Notes: generated by a model from the letters alone, not told the origin. Counted from the stretch's first letter, positions 54,930-64,000 are shown. The stretch is 64,000 nt of DNA from Lactimicrobium massiliense (GCF_900343155.1 NZ_OUNG01000004.1:124001-188000), one strand, 5' to 3'. Numbers and translations are program-made.

Positions 54930-57803
54930 TCACCTTCCTCCAGAGCGATAGGCTGCACGCTGGTTGGCCCGAACAACGATCTCATCAATCCGTTCCTGGC
55001 CAATGTAGACCGGGATGACTGTCGTGCCGCCACCAACTCCAGCAAGTGCAGTCTGTACAATATCGACAAGTTTATCGGTTCCAACAACGGCTTCCTGCCC
55101 TGCTTCTCCTCCGCCAAGGAGTCTGCCATTAGCAGCTCCGAAGATGGTCGGACTATTGAGAAGATAGGCATCGTCCATGGCCTTCTTATACCAGTCAATC
55201 GACAGATGCGGAACCGAAGGCGGATCAATGGACAGCTTTCCACTGATACTGAAGTGCGGCAACTTGATATGTGGCAGCTGAAGCTTACAGTTGGAAAAGA
55301 AACTGCTGATCCGGTCCAGCGCACCTTTGACGATGCTCTTTGCCCCATCCATGACAGACGAGAACTTGCCTTTGATTCCATCCAGAATATTCCCGGCAGT
55401 GTTCTTCGCCGCATTCAGTCCATTTGAGATTGTATCCTTTACCGCATTGATAGCCCCGGTCACGATATTCTTAATCGCGTTCCAAACTGTGCTCATCACA
55501 TTCTGGATACTGGAAAGCACACTGCTGATCTTGGAACTGATGGCATTCCAGACTGTGGAAATCACAGAACTGATGGTGTTCCATACCGAGCTGGTCACAC
55601 TGCTGACAGCATTCCAAGCTGTAGAAACAGCTGACTGAATGACGCCAAGTACGGAGGAGAATACTCCGCTGATGGTATTCCAGATCGTACTGAAGAAGCT
55701 GCTGATTGCAGACCATACACTGTTCATCACACTGCTGATGGAAGTCCAGGCATTCGAAATAAAGCCGCCGACCGCCGACAATGCAGAGCTGACTGTGCTC
55801 TTGATGCCTTCCCATGCCTTCGTCAGAATCGGACCGAAGTTCTCCCAGATAAAAGACCAAGGAAGAATCAGGATCTGTGCAGCTCCCTGCAGAATGGATC
55901 CCAGCAACATGATTCCGGTCTGAACCACATTTGTGATCGTATTCCAGACATTTGAGATAGCTTCACCCATCGAGGAGAAGAAATCACCGATCTGACTGAA
56001 GAATCCCTTCACTGCTTCTACTGCATCGGAAACAATGGATTTGATCCCATCCCAGAGTCCGATCCAGAAATTCCGGAAGGATTCACTCGTATTCCATAGA
56101 TAAACAAAACCGGCCACCAGAGCCGCGATGGCTGCGATGACCAGTACAATAGGATTTGCAGAAAGCACTCCCCATAGTCCGGAGACTGCTCCTTTGACTG
56201 TACTGATAACAGATGGAATCTTAGCAAATGCTGGTGCCAGTTTCATCAAAGCACCGACACCCGTTGCCATCTTGCCTATCACAATCAAGATTGGGCCGAT
56301 AGCCGCCGCAATTCCAAGAAGAATCAGAGTCAGCTTCTGTGCTGCCGGATTCATGTTCATGATGGCATTCATGCAGTCAATCACTGCTTGCATCACTTTC
56401 GTAAATGCAGGAGCGACCAACTGACCAACCGTAACCGTCAGAACATCGAAGGTGGATTTTAACTGCTCAATCGTACCACCCGTACCAGACATCAAGGCAT
56501 TTGCCATGTCATCCGCAGAACCGGATACATCATCCAGTGCATCACGGAGTCCCTTGATATCGGATGGAGAAGTCTGAATTAATGTCAGCCATTTGGCCAT
56601 CTGGTTCTTACCGAAGATATTACTTGCGGCTTCCAGTTTCTCCTGATCAGACAATCCAGAAAAAGCACTATTCAGATTCTGGAGCACGGTCGGCATGTCT
56701 TTCAATGTTCCGTTGTCATTGAAGATGGCATAGGTCTGTCCTGTGGAAAGTCCTAATGCATCCATCGCTTCAGCGCCAGACTTTGCTGGAGAAGCCAGTC
56801 TTGCCAGGCCTGTCTTCAGAGCATCTGCACCCTCGGAACCGGAAATACCTGCATTACCAAATACATCCGTGATGGCAGCAAGATCCTTCATGCTCCATCC
56901 GACAGTTTTACAGATCGGACCAGCAACCGACATAGCATCGAAAAGCTGTGTTGTATCGGTATTGGCCTGCGCCTGTGCTTTGGCAAGAACATCTGCGTAG
57001 TTGGCAGCTTCATCCGAATTGGCACCGAACATCTTCAATGCATTACCAAGACCGGCTGTAACCGTAGAAAGATCCGTTCCGGTGCCAGCAGCCAAACTCA
57101 TGGCAGGTGTCAGCATATCCGTTGCCTGCTTTGCAGTAAAACCCTGACGTGCGAAGTTCAAAAGTGCATCCGCGGCATCCTGCATACCATAGACGGAATT
57201 CTTGGCAGATGTTCCCATCTGTTCCCAGAGTTTCTGGAAGTCAGCAGCGCTGTTGGCAGTGGTTCCCATGGTCTGTTTTACCAGGTTGAACTGCTTATCC
57301 ACATCACCATAAGCATTCACGGCTGCAGTCGCACCAGCCACAATCGGAACCGTCACTCCGGCAGTCATCTTTGTTCCCGCACTGGAGATCTTATCTCCTA
57401 CCTGCTGAACCTTATCGCCTGCGGCTGCGATCTGTTGTGCAGAGACAGAACCGAAGTTCTCATATTCTTTTGTGAGTCCTTTCAGCTTTTGTTCTGTCGC
57501 TTCGATTTCTCTTTGAAGAGCTTCGTACTGTTCTGTTCCAACCTTCTCGGAACCCATCTGTTTCTGGGCTTCTTTTAAGGTATCCAGTTTCTTCTTGGTT
57601 GCATCAATCTCAGTGCCAAGATACTTATACTTCTGAGACAGCAGATCCTTATTACCGGGATCCTCCTTCAGAAGTTTATTAACATCCTTCAGCTGAGACT
57701 GTGTTGTCCGGACCTGGGCATCAACTTTCTTTAAGGCATCAGTGAGCTTCGTGGTATCGCCATCCAGCTCAATCGTTATGCCCTTGATTCTGGAGCCTGC
57801 CAT
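54930..57803 (-). CDS. Phage tail tape measure protein
   Basis: 957 aa. An N-terminal coiled coil (about 1-130, DALKKVDAQVRTTQSQLKDV) leads to the TP901-type core (about 170-470), then hydrophobic helices (LTLILLGIAAAIGPILIVIG, about 505-525 and nearby) and a C-terminal block of 11-residue repeats with periodic Trp (TVWNAISS, SVWNTISS, TAWNAVSS). It sets tail length and takes part in DNA entry. It follows the gpG/gpGT genes, as in lambda-type tails. Confidence 0.95.
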   Translation of the reverse strand: MAGSRIKGITIELDGDTTKLTDALKKVDAQVRTTQSQLKDVNKLLKEDPGNKDLLSQKYKYLGTEIDATKKKLDTLKEAQKQMGSEKVGTEQYEALQREIEATEQKLKGLTKEYENFGSVSAQQIAAAGDKVQQVGDKISSAGTKMTAGVTVPIVAGATAAVNAYGDVDKQFNLVKQTMGTTANSAADFQKLWEQMGTSAKNSVYGMQDAADALLNFARQGFTAKQATDMLTPAMSLAAGTGTDLSTVTAGLGNALKMFGANSDEAANYADVLAKAQAQANTDTTQLFDAMSVAGPICKTVGWSMKDLAAITDVFGNAGISGSEGADALKTGLARLASPAKSGAEAMDALGLSTGQTYAIFNDNGTLKDMPTVLQNLNSAFSGLSDQEKLEAASNIFGKNQMAKWLTLIQTSPSDIKGLRDALDDVSGSADDMANALMSGTGGTIEQLKSTFDVLTVTVGQLVAPAFTKVMQAVIDCMNAIMNMNPAAQKLTLILLGIAAAIGPILIVIGKMATGVGALMKLAPAFAKIPSVISTVKGAVSGLWGVLSANPIVLVIAAIAALVAGFVYLWNTSESFRNFWIGLWDGIKSIVSDAVEAVKGFFSQIGDFFSSMGEAISNVWNTITNVVQTGIMLLGSILQGAAQILILPWSFIWENFGPILTKAWEGIKSTVSSALSAVGGFISNAWTSISSVMNSVWSAISSFFSTIWNTISGVFSSVLGVIQSAVSTAWNAVSSVTSSVWNTISSVISTVWNAISSKISSVLSSIQNVMSTVWNAIKNIVTGAINAVKDTISNGLNAAKNTAGNILDGIKGKFSSVMDGAKSIVKGALDRISSFFSNCKLQLPHIKLPHFSISGKLSIDPPSVPHLSIDWYKKAMDDAYLLNSPTIFGAANGRLLGGGEAGQEAVVGTDKLVDIVQTALAGVGGGTTVIPVYIGQERIDEIVVRANQRAAYRSGGR

Positions 57804-57830
57804 ATCTGCTCACCTCCTTAAAAATGTGCA

Positions 57831-57861
57831 AAAGAAAACACCGACAGATTTCTCTGCCGAT
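57831..57861 (-). terminator. Internal hairpin before the tape measure gene
   Basis: On the minus strand TCGGCAGA-GAAA-TCTGTCGG (one G-U) is followed by TGTTTTCTTTT. It lies between gpGT and the tape measure gene and could lower transcription into tail genes. The surrounding 57804-58011 holds no gene with a credible start. Confidence 0.5.
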
Positions 57862-58011
57862 GCTTCATCATCTAATATGTTGTAAAAGGGTACCGGCCCG
57901 GTGATGCTTTCCCGGGTATCCTTTTGCCCTGCTTCTTCAACAGGTGTGTGATCGCATCATTTTTCACTTCCGGCACCCAATTAAAGTATATCCTTGATTC
58001 GCAGAATTGAA

Positions 58012-58550
58012 TCAGAAGCTATCAAAATCAGACTGCGTTGCTACTTCGCTGTATTCTTCATCACAAAGGTCATTGCCCGACTCAATGATTAAATCCAAAA
58101 TCTGACCCTCCTCCATCTGATCCAGTTCAGACAGAGAAAGGCCGATTTGTTTTGCCCGCAAAATATAAACCGCAGTGTTTATTTCCCGGTCGGTCGGGCG
58201 ACTGTTTTTTTTGGTACAGAGGTTGTTGCTCTGGAGCCAAGATAAAGCGTCACAAAATCCTGCATATGAAGGAACAGCTCGGCACCGTCAAACTGATCGC
58301 ACCATTCCAGAAAGGAATCAAAGCTCAGCTTTGTCATATCCTTTCCTTCGGCCTGCATATTCATGATATAGGCCAACTTATCGCCAACGCTTGTATCTGC
58401 TTTCCCGTCATCTACCTTTTCCATATTGTTAAGCATCACCATCAGATCCTGATGGAATACCTGCCGGAAACGATAGGCGGTTGTACCAGTAGCCAGAAAG
58501 TGAAATACCTTATTTCCTTCCTGGGTATCCAGCTGAATCTCTTTATACAT
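58012..58550 (-). CDS. Tail assembly chaperone gpGT, made by -1 ribosomal frameshift
   Basis: The gpG frame meets a run of eight A on the minus strand (58212-58205; CCA AAA AAA ACA). Slipping one base back gives NSRPTDREINTAVYILRAKQ and then a 40-residue extension (IGLSLSELDQMEEGQILDLI...) that ends at TGA 58014-58012. An open, phage-like C-terminal extension at this exact place is the hallmark of G-T frameshifting in siphophages. The product is about 179 aa and acts with gpG to load the tape measure during tail assembly. Confidence 0.85.
58179..58550 (-). CDS. Tail assembly chaperone gpG (unshifted product)
   Basis: 123 aa, starting YKEIQLDTQEGNKVFHFLAT, a soluble helical protein typical of the first tail chaperone. 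It follows the major tail protein by 3 bp and precedes the tape measure gene. In the zero frame it ends twelve codons after the slippery site (PKKTVARPTGK, TAA). The ratio of this product to gpGT matters in related phages. Confidence 0.88.
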   Translation of the reverse strand: MYKEIQLDTQEGNKVFHFLATGTTAYRFRQVFHQDLMVMLNNMEKVDDGKADTSVGDKLAYIMNMQAEGKDMTKLSFDSFLEWCDQFDGAELFLHMQDFVTLYLGSRATTSVPKKTVARPTGK

Positions 58551-58553
58551 GAT

Positions 58554-59204
58554 TTACTTTGCTCCTTTCGCTGCACTCGGTGTAGTTCCGGATGTTTGCT
58601 TACCGGAATCACTGGTCTCTGCAGCCTTTCCTGTAGAGACATAGACCTCCTTGTACCAGTTCTGATACGTTTCATCACTGGTATTGGATGTGGAACGTGC
58701 CTTGATAATATTCTTATCAAGAGCTGCATTCTTGATACTGGTCGCGTTGATGGTCAGTGTTTCTGTCTGAACCTCAATGCTGTCTTCCTTGGTCTTGGAC
58801 TCTACATTCGGTCTACTTGCCGTGCAGTTATACATGACGTGGCGGATCTGATTGATGTCTCCATCAAACTCAAACAGCAATGCGAAATGCACTGGCTGCG
58901 CGTCACTGTCTTCTATTAACACGCCATTGGAATCGAGAATTTCTCCCAGAACATTCTGTCTGAAATCCTCCGGAACCATGGCAGATTCAAAGTCTCCGTT
59001 ATAGCCGGAGTTGGAATTCGTGGCATAGTACTGGATTCCATCAGCCCAGAAGATCGTCTGATCTCCCTGTGCTTCCAAGGACAGATTTACTGCACCCGGC
59101 CATGGAACCGGAACGGCATAGGTAGCTGTTCCATCATCATTGATGGTTGCAATCGCATAATGAACATTCTTAAGGTTGTATTTAACCTTGTTCTTCTTAC
59201 TCAT
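58554..59204 (-). CDS. Major tail tube protein
   Basis: 216 aa from ATG 59204 (AAGGAGG about 11 nt upstream). The sequence [20 protein letters not shown], then [20 protein letters not shown], is typical of phi13/TP901-like tube proteins. The C-terminus is Lys/Ser/Thr-rich, a possible short decoration. It polymerises to form the non-contractile tail. Its start overlaps the end of the upstream gene by 8 bp. Confidence 0.88.
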   Translation of the reverse strand: MSKKNKVKYNLKNVHYAIATINDDGTATYAVPVPWPGAVNLSLEAQGDQTIFWADGIQYYATNSNSGYNGDFESAMVPEDFRQNVLGEILDSNGVLIEDSDAQPVHFALLFEFDGDINQIRHVMYNCTASRPNVESKTKEDSIEVQTETLTINATSIKNAALDKNIIKARSTSNTSDETYQNWYKEVYVSTGKAAETSDSGKQTSGTTPSAAKGAK

Positions 59205-59550
59205 GTGCCTTAGCACCTCCTTCATCATCTGGTGCCGATGGCACCTCAAATTCGTAAATCACTTCATACAGGTTTTCGGATTCAATCCAGGTCTCATCCT
59301 TTTCATAGAAAATCCCGGCCTGTTTCAGAAGCTTCTGCAGCTTCTTCTCAAGAGCCGGGTCTTTTTCATCCGTATAAAGTTCGATATTCACAACATCTAT
59401 ATCAAAGTAGGTTTCTCCATCTGCCGCGAAGTTATCGCTCTCCGGAGTCAGATAACAGATAAACGGCGGATCAGGGCCTTCCCCTTCCGCAAAGTGATCA
59501 TAGGCAAAGGGAATGCCAAGCTTCTTCAAAATCTGAATCACTTCATCCAT
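59197..59550 (-). CDS. Tail terminator-type head-tail joining protein
   Basis: 117 aa from ATG 59550 (GAAGGAGG upstream); the longer ORF start lies inside the preceding gene. [20 protein letters not shown] with [20 protein letters not shown] is the pattern of small alpha/beta tail-completion proteins (gpU/gp17-like). It sits between the HK97 gp10-like gene and the major tail protein, the standard place. Confidence 0.8.
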   Translation of the reverse strand: MDEVIQILKKLGIPFAYDHFAEGEGPDPPFICYLTPESDNFAADGETYFDIDVVNIELYTDEKDPALEKKLQKLLKQAGIFYEKDETWIESENLYEVIYEFEVPSAPDDEGGAKAHE

Positions 59551-59923
59551 CCTGTGCCTCCTTCTTGATATCCCGTTCCAGCTTCTCAGATACTTTCTGC
59601 TCCACTGGACGGATATGCGGGATTGCCCGCACTCTGCCGCCGCCTCGTTTGGCATGACCATTCTCCAGAAGATGCGTCAGCTGATATCTTCCGGCATGGA
59701 CCACGATATCCATTTCCGAAGAGGTCTCTTTCAGCTTCTTCTGTTTCCAGCTCTTGGCATACCGGCCGGTCAGCTTCGGTGACGTTGCCTTCAGATCCTT
59801 TACTGCTTCTATTGCCGCATCCTTCACGGATTTCTTTACCTTCTCAGATAAGGATTCTTTATAATCATCCAGCGTTTCACTGACCACCTTGGAAAGCTGA
59901 TCCGGTTTGATACGAACACTCAT
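59543..59923 (-). CDS. HK97 gp10-like head-tail connector
   Basis: 126 aa from ATG 59923 (GGAGGTGATT upstream). An N-terminal helix (DQLSKVVSETLDDYKESLSE) is followed by a basic region (TSPKLTGRYAKSWKQKK) and the beta-hairpin with LTHLLENGHAKRGGGRVRA, a family signature. It helps join the tail to the filled head. It overlaps the next gene by 8 bp. Confidence 0.88.
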   Translation of the reverse strand: MSVRIKPDQLSKVVSETLDDYKESLSEKVKKSVKDAAIEAVKDLKATSPKLTGRYAKSWKQKKLKETSSEMDIVVHAGRYQLTHLLENGHAKRGGGRVRAIPHIRPVEQKVSEKLERDIKKEAQDG

Positions 59924-59927
59924 CCAA

Positions 59928-60260
59928 TCACCTCCGCACAAGCGTTGCATGGAATTTCAGGCTTCGCTTATGGAATCCCATATCATCCACATGGTCGATG
60001 TTATAAATGCGGTCATTCAGAATGATTCGATACCCTTTACTGGTGACTGCTGCAGTCTCAGAAGAATAGCGGACCGTGAAATCCATCTTGTCCTCTTCCA
60101 AAGTCTGACCTGCATCATTCTCTTCGTTTCCGGTCTGATCCGATGCCGTTGCCCAGCAGGTAAAGACATCCTCCCAGATGGATTTATGATTTCCGATATC
60201 ATCAATGACCGTGCTGTTCCGCTGAAATGTAATCCGAACATTCAATCCTGCAATATCCAT
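59928..60260 (-). CDS. Head closure protein (SPP1 gp16-like)
   Basis: 110 aa, beta-rich, with DIAGLNVRITFQRNSTVIDD at the start and the motif RIILNDRIYNIDHVDD.. near the end, as in phage head-tail adaptors. Its ATG overlaps the upstream TGA-end by one base (60260). It stops DNA leaking from the filled head and receives the tail. Confidence 0.82.
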   Translation of the reverse strand: MDIAGLNVRITFQRNSTVIDDIGNHKSIWEDVFTCWATASDQTGNEENDAGQTLEEDKMDFTVRYSSETAAVTSKGYRIILNDRIYNIDHVDDMGFHKRSLKFHATLVRR

Positions 60261-60526
60261 CAGAACTTTGCCTCCCTTACTCCAAACAAAAGAGAACGCA
60301 GGGTAAGCATCAGATCCGTATGATCCGCTTCTTCCCTGTGTTCATAGAGGTAAGCCACTGCGTACATTTCAGCGGTCTTCACCACGGAATTCGTATCGTC
60401 AATCTTATCCTTCCGGCTGACATCCCGGACGAGGGAAACCGCCGTTTTCATCAGACTGTTGATCAGATCATCTTCATCCGATGTGTCTACCCGAAGATAC
60501 TGTTTCACCTCATCCAGTTTCAGCAT
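60260..60526 (-). CDS. Head-tail connector (gp6/gp15-like)
   Basis: 88 aa, all helical, beginning LKLDEVKQYLRVDTSDEDDL, with LINSLMKTAVSLVRDV: the standard sequence of HK97 gp6-like proteins that form a ring under the portal. Directly between the capsid and head closure genes. Confidence 0.9.
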   Translation of the reverse strand: MLKLDEVKQYLRVDTSDEDDLINSLMKTAVSLVRDVSRKDKIDDTNSVVKTAEMYAVAYLYEHREEADHTDLMLTLRSLLFGVREAKF

Positions 60527-60537
60527 CAGGACTCACC

Positions 60538-61740
60538 TCACTTTGCGTTGGCAGTGCCGCCAGCCTTCAGGATCTGGACAGCTTCCGGCAGAACCAGAAC
60601 GCCATCTACTCTCTCCTTGGCAACATAGCCAATCATGCCGTTACCTGCGAAGAGCTCACGAAGCTGCTGGAAAGAACGGGTGCCACGATCACCGATGTTG
60701 TAGTAGGAGAAATCACCGAAGGCCATCACCGGCTTGCCTGCTTCCAGAGTCGGTGCATAGGCAGAAGTTCTGACAGTATATCCACAAAGTCTGTCCGGCT
60801 CACCAGCCTGATAGGATGGCTGCCACAGGTAGGCTCCGTTGTTATCCTTCAGCTTTCTCAGCTCTGCCAGTGTCTGATCATTCATGATGAAGCTTGCCTT
60901 CTTACGATACGGTCTCTTCAATGCATAGATCAGATCAAGAACATCATCACTGGTAAGCTTGGTTCCAGTCAGCGTCTTTCCAATCTGGCCGCCCTTTGTT
61001 GCATCAAAGAGTCCGGTCGGCTTACCCTTGCCATCACCATTGAGAAACGCATCCTCTTCGGCATTGGCCAGTGCCTTACCGAACTGGGTAGTGATGTAGT
61101 TCTCCAGACCGAAGGCATTATCGTAAAGCAGCTCCTCTGTGATCTTGATTGCCACATGAAGCTTGTGAGCATCCAGAATGATCTGACCGAAGGTTGCATC
61201 AGAGAACTGAAGCGCTCCTCCCTCTTCAATCCATGCAGCCGCAGGCTTTGTTGCCGCGATATTGATCTTGTGTTCGCCAGAGGTCTTGATCGTGGTTCCA
61301 AGGGAACGCATGATATTCTCTTCTGTCAGAACATCAATCAGTCTTCTGTCCCATTCAGCCGGAACGAGATAACCGCCATCGGTATCAACGCCATCCTGCA
61401 GAACATCGGATACCTGTCTGAATCCGGATCTCATAGCAGCCAGTGCAGCCTTACGGTATGCATCGGATGCTCTTCCGGTCTTCTGCTCCTCCGGATCCCC
61501 GATACCAGGTCTTGCCGTAATCGGTGCACTCACCGGCTTAGCCAGTTCATCATCAATTGCCTTCTGGCGGTTCAGACGATCAATCTCCTTCGTGTAATCG
61601 GTGATGTCTGCCTCCATACGGTCATAGGCTTCGCTGTCCTCTTCAGACAGAAGTCCGTTTTCATTTCTGTGGGAATCCAGAAACTTCTTAGCTGCATCCC
61701 ACGCCTGTGCTCTCTTTGTAATCAACTCCTGAATCGTCAT
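60538..61740 (-). CDS. HK97-type major capsid protein
   Basis: 400 aa from ATG 61740 (GAAGGAGG upstream). Residues 1-100 are a helical delta/scaffold region (RMEADITDYTKEIDRLNRQK). The coat domain follows with DGGYLVPAEWDRRLIDVL, WIEEGGALQFSDATFGQI and HKLHVAIKITEELLYDNA, all HK97-fold signatures. The neighbouring protease probably cuts off the delta domain. The gene order portal-protease-capsid is classic. Confidence 0.95.
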   Translation of the reverse strand: MTIQELITKRAQAWDAAKKFLDSHRNENGLLSEEDSEAYDRMEADITDYTKEIDRLNRQKAIDDELAKPVSAPITARPGIGDPEEQKTGRASDAYRKAALAAMRSGFRQVSDVLQDGVDTDGGYLVPAEWDRRLIDVLTEENIMRSLGTTIKTSGEHKINIAATKPAAAWIEEGGALQFSDATFGQIILDAHKLHVAIKITEELLYDNAFGLENYITTQFGKALANAEEDAFLNGDGKGKPTGLFDATKGGQIGKTLTGTKLTSDDVLDLIYALKRPYRKKASFIMNDQTLAELRKLKDNNGAYLWQPSYQAGEPDRLCGYTVRTSAYAPTLEAGKPVMAFGDFSYYNIGDRGTRSFQQLRELFAGNGMIGYVAKERVDGVLVLPEAVQILKAGGTANAK

Positions 61741-61758
61741 TTTCTTATCCTCCTTCAA

Positions 61759-62589
61759 TTACATGAGTTTTTTAATGAGGTCGAGACGCGCCATGCAGTC
61801 ATCAACCTTATAGCCCTTCGGAGCTGTTGGCTCTTCTGGCTTTTTATCTTTCATCCGGTAGTGATTCACTACCTTGTTGGTAACGGCCTGTTCGGCCAGA
61901 CGCTCGCTCCACAGCATTGGCATTCGTTCGTCCTTTGCGGGATCAGCGCCCGTGCCGCCCTCTGTGGCGGCCTGTTGGCCTTTCTGCGCCGGTTCCGGCT
62001 GGTTGCCGTAAAGCTGGTCGCGCTCGATAATCGAATCTACAAAGTGCAGATTCAGAGCCATCCTTGCATCCATCCAGGTCTCATTCTCCATAAGGCTTGC
62101 CAGCTTATTTCTGGAAAGACCTGTCTTAATGGCATAAGCATTGATGATGGAATCTTTCACGGAATCCAGCATCTCGATAGCCTTCTGCATATCGTTATGG
62201 TCACCGGATGCGATGGTTGCCGGGTTATGAATCATGATCATCGACACCGGACTTGCCTCCACGACATCACCAGCCATCGCAATGACGGATGCAGCAGAAG
62301 CTGCGAGGCCATCAATCTTGACCGTAACCTTTCCCTTGTAGTCCCGGAGCATGTTGTAAATGCTCGCTGCCGCAAAGCAGTCACCACCCGGACTATTGAT
62401 CCAGAGGGTAATGTCGCCAGATCCACTATTCAGCTCGTCTTTAAAAAGAGCCGGTGTGACATCATCGTCAAACCAGCTCTCACTTGCAATCGTTCCATCC
62501 AAGAACAATGTGCGCTCTGTATTCTCACCTGCATCCGGATTATCCGGATCAGGCGCTTTATTCTTCACCCATCTCCAAAATTTATCCAC
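61759..62589 (-). CDS. ClpP-like prohead protease
   Basis: 276 aa. The ClpP fold is shown by WINSPGGDCFAAASIYNMLR, KIDGLAASAASVIAMAGD with the catalytic Ser, and MIMIHNPAT with the catalytic His. Proteins of this type process the capsid scaffold. The C-terminal 60 residues are Lys/Glu/Pro-rich. The codons overlap the portal gene by 8 bp. A stretch rich in CCGGTTCC-like codons near 61930-62000 (TEGGTGADPAKDER) stands out as a linker. Confidence 0.93.
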   Translation of the reverse strand: MDKFWRWVKNKAPDPDNPDAGENTERTLFLDGTIASESWFDDDVTPALFKDELNSGSGDITLWINSPGGDCFAAASIYNMLRDYKGKVTVKIDGLAASAASVIAMAGDVVEASPVSMIMIHNPATIASGDHNDMQKAIEMLDSVKDSIINAYAIKTGLSRNKLASLMENETWMDARMALNLHFVDSIIERDQLYGNQPEPAQKGQQAATEGGTGADPAKDERMPMLWSERLAEQAVTNKVVNHYRMKDKKPEEPTAPKGYKVDDCMARLDLIKKLM

Positions 62590-63895
62590 GAGAATTTTTC
62601 CCCTTTCCAGCCTGATTGGCTTTCTTATTACTTATCTGTTTCTCAGATTCATCTCCGGTAGCAGTCTGATGGTAAGCGGCTCCTACTTCAGAAAGTTTCT
62701 GCATGGTTCCGTTTACCATATGGACGTTGCCACCTTCTTCATCAGACAGAAGATCCATATTCTCAAGCTCCCGGACATCGTTCACCGACATGAATCCGTT
62801 ATTGATGCCAGTTGCATATCCCTGCATCCGGCTTTCGTAATTTCCTCTCAGCAAACCATCCGCATTCATCTTAAAGAAATATTTCTTCTTTTCTTCTGGT
62901 GAAAGCAATGCTTTATTCAGTCCTGTTTCAATCCGGATCATCCATGGCTGCAGGGTATACATAACGAATTCCAGGCCCTGTTCCTCAATGTTGGAAAAGG
63001 TCGCATGCTCCAGATCTCCAATCATATGCGGCGGGATTCTGAAAATACGGGCTATCTCGTCAACCTGAAACTTTCTGGTCTCAAGGAACTGACTGTCCTG
63101 CGGATTGATGGAAATCGGCTCATACTTCATTCCTTCTTCCAGAACAGCTACCTTGCCAGCGTTACGGCTTCCACCGAAGGTATTATTCCAGCTCTCCCTT
63201 AGCTTCTCAGGATCCTTGACCGTTCCCGGATGTTCCAAAACACCAGAAGGCGCTGCACCATTGGAGAAGAACTTGCTTGCATACTCATCACAGGCAAGGC
63301 TGGTTCCCAGTGCGTTCTTAGCCATGGCAATCGGACTGTAGCCGATCAAGCCATCAAATCCCAGCCCTGGTATATGCAGCACATCGTACGGAGTCAGATT
63401 GATCGTTTCGTTCTTCATCGTTCCGGCTTCATCACTCTGATGCGTGTACTGGTAATAAAGTCTGCCTTTTTCATCCCGATCCACAACCATCCGGTTAGGC
63501 ATCAAAGGATACAGGCCCAGCACTTCCCCTCTTCCATTTCGTAAAATCTGGCAGAAGAAGTTTCCCCACAGGAGCAAATGCGTCATGGCTGTCTCCCGGA
63601 AGATAAAACTTGTCATCTCCGGATTCGGCTCATCATGAAGGAGAAAGTACAGCGGATGATCCACAGCTTTCTCTTTTCCACCCGTATCTTTATACCGGTA
63701 CAGATGAAGCGGCAGACCGGCGATGGCTTCTGAGAGAACACGAACACAGGCATAAACCGCTGTGATCTGCATGGCAGAATGCTCGTTCACGACTTTCCCG
63801 GAGCTGGAGAATCCCATATAAAACTGATAGGAATCACCGGCCAGACTGTTCTTCGGTGATGCTCTTTTATGCTTGATATTAAATGGTCCCTTCAT
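62582..63895 (-). CDS. HK97-family portal protein
   Basis: 437 aa. Signatures: NEHSAMQITAVYACVRVLSE, AIAGLPLHLYRY, DEPNPEMTSFIFRE and GLIGYSPIAMAKNALG, then DEIARIFRIPPHMIGDLEHA. It forms the dodecameric entry ring for DNA packaging. The C-terminal tail is charged (KQISNKKANQAGKGKNSRG). The ATG at 63895 has GGAGAG 5-6 nt upstream. Terminase genes should lie to the right, outside the window. Confidence 0.95.
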   Translation of the reverse strand: MKGPFNIKHKRASPKNSLAGDSYQFYMGFSSSGKVVNEHSAMQITAVYACVRVLSEAIAGLPLHLYRYKDTGGKEKAVDHPLYFLLHDEPNPEMTSFIFRETAMTHLLLWGNFFCQILRNGRGEVLGLYPLMPNRMVVDRDEKGRLYYQYTHQSDEAGTMKNETINLTPYDVLHIPGLGFDGLIGYSPIAMAKNALGTSLACDEYASKFFSNGAAPSGVLEHPGTVKDPEKLRESWNNTFGGSRNAGKVAVLEEGMKYEPISINPQDSQFLETRKFQVDEIARIFRIPPHMIGDLEHATFSNIEEQGLEFVMYTLQPWMIRIETGLNKALLSPEEKKKYFFKMNADGLLRGNYESRMQGYATGINNGFMSVNDVRELENMDLLSDEEGGNVHMVNGTMQKLSEVGAAYHQTATGDESEKQISNKKANQAGKGKNSRG

Positions 63896-63923
63896 TTATC
63901 TCTCCTGTGTGCTGACAGCACAC

Positions 63924-64000
63924 TCATATAAAAAGCAGGCCTCGGCTGTCATAAACGCTTTCGGTCTGCTCGTGTCGGATGCAGCGGTCCAGTGCCATAA
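63924..64000 (-). CDS. Small phage protein, 3' end only (runs off right edge)
   Basis: The last 25 codons of a frame that enters from the right edge and ends at TGA 63926-63924: ALDRCIRHEQTESVYDSRGL. Similar short tails belong to small proteins found near portal or terminase genes in Firmicute phages. The start is not visible. Confidence 0.5.
   Translation of the reverse strand, partial: MALDRCIRHEQTESVYDSRGLLFI

Noticed and set aside
60481-62661. 726-codon plus-strand open frame antisense to capsid and protease genes
   Set aside because: Cys/Ser/Leu-rich translation with no domain pattern; the minus-strand genes have clear families and ribosome binding sites. Codon bias of the real genes produces the open antisense frame.
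1-64000. CRISPR arrays, tRNA and rRNA genes
   Set aside because: No regularly spaced direct repeats, tRNA-like cloverleaf ends or rRNA signatures were noticed on either strand; this was by eye, so a short tRNA could be missed.

Overview
The window looks like a chromosomal segment of a gut-type Firmicute, most likely an Erysipelotrichia relative. The basis is moderate GC, AGGAGG-type ribosome binding sites, a Gram-positive type IV pilus (T4P) locus with PilM/PilN/PilO but no outer-membrane secretin, Listeria-Bacteroides-type repeats, and a siphophage with large serine recombinases. This placement is inferred, not proven. Standard stop codons are used throughout, including TGA at overlapping gene ends.

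Layout. 1-1182 is the 3' part of a DDE transposase. 1285-7403 (minus) is T4P locus A: three minor pilin-like genes, a decayed tip pilin, a small membrane protein, prepilin peptidase, PilM, PilN and PilO; no PilB, PilC or PilT is present. 7833-8850 holds a lipoprotein and a MerR regulator. 9112-17170 (minus) is a block of four c-di-GMP enzymes. 17656-21146 holds an apparently complete pilin gene (here called pilE-like), a 30-bp-arm palindrome, a NERD pseudogene, a thioredoxin and a headless pilin. 21124-22320 is IS debris. 22514-32613 (minus) is T4P locus B, a second copy of the minor pilin set, whose fourth gene encodes a giant (about 2,820-codon) pilin-headed adhesin broken by one in-frame TAG. 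32746-35562 is a further GGDEF-EAL protein. 35565-40382 carries three more headless pilin copies among a GTPase gene, a small membrane protein and an interrupted gene. 40519 to the right edge is the left two-thirds of a prophage: two serine recombinases, small accessory genes, lysis, tail and head genes up to the portal. Terminase and replication genes lie outside.

How it fits together. Prepilin peptidase, PilMNO and two interchangeable minor-pilin/tip sets, next to many c-di-GMP enzymes, suggest a surface pilus controlled by c-di-GMP.

The most unusual signal is the pilin repertoire. One gene is complete. At least four copies lack the start codon and prepilin leader, three of them beginning at the same codon of the conserved N-terminal helix. 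One orphan leader, with promoter and ribosome binding site, stops at that same codon. Two of the headless copies share a collinear 127-bp upstream element and a similar terminator. This resembles a silent-cassette pilin variation system (as in Neisseria pilS/pilE), although repeated IS-mediated decapitation is an alternative. The adhesin of locus A looks like a large internal deletion of the locus B type, so the two tip modules appear to be one decaying and one nearly intact version.
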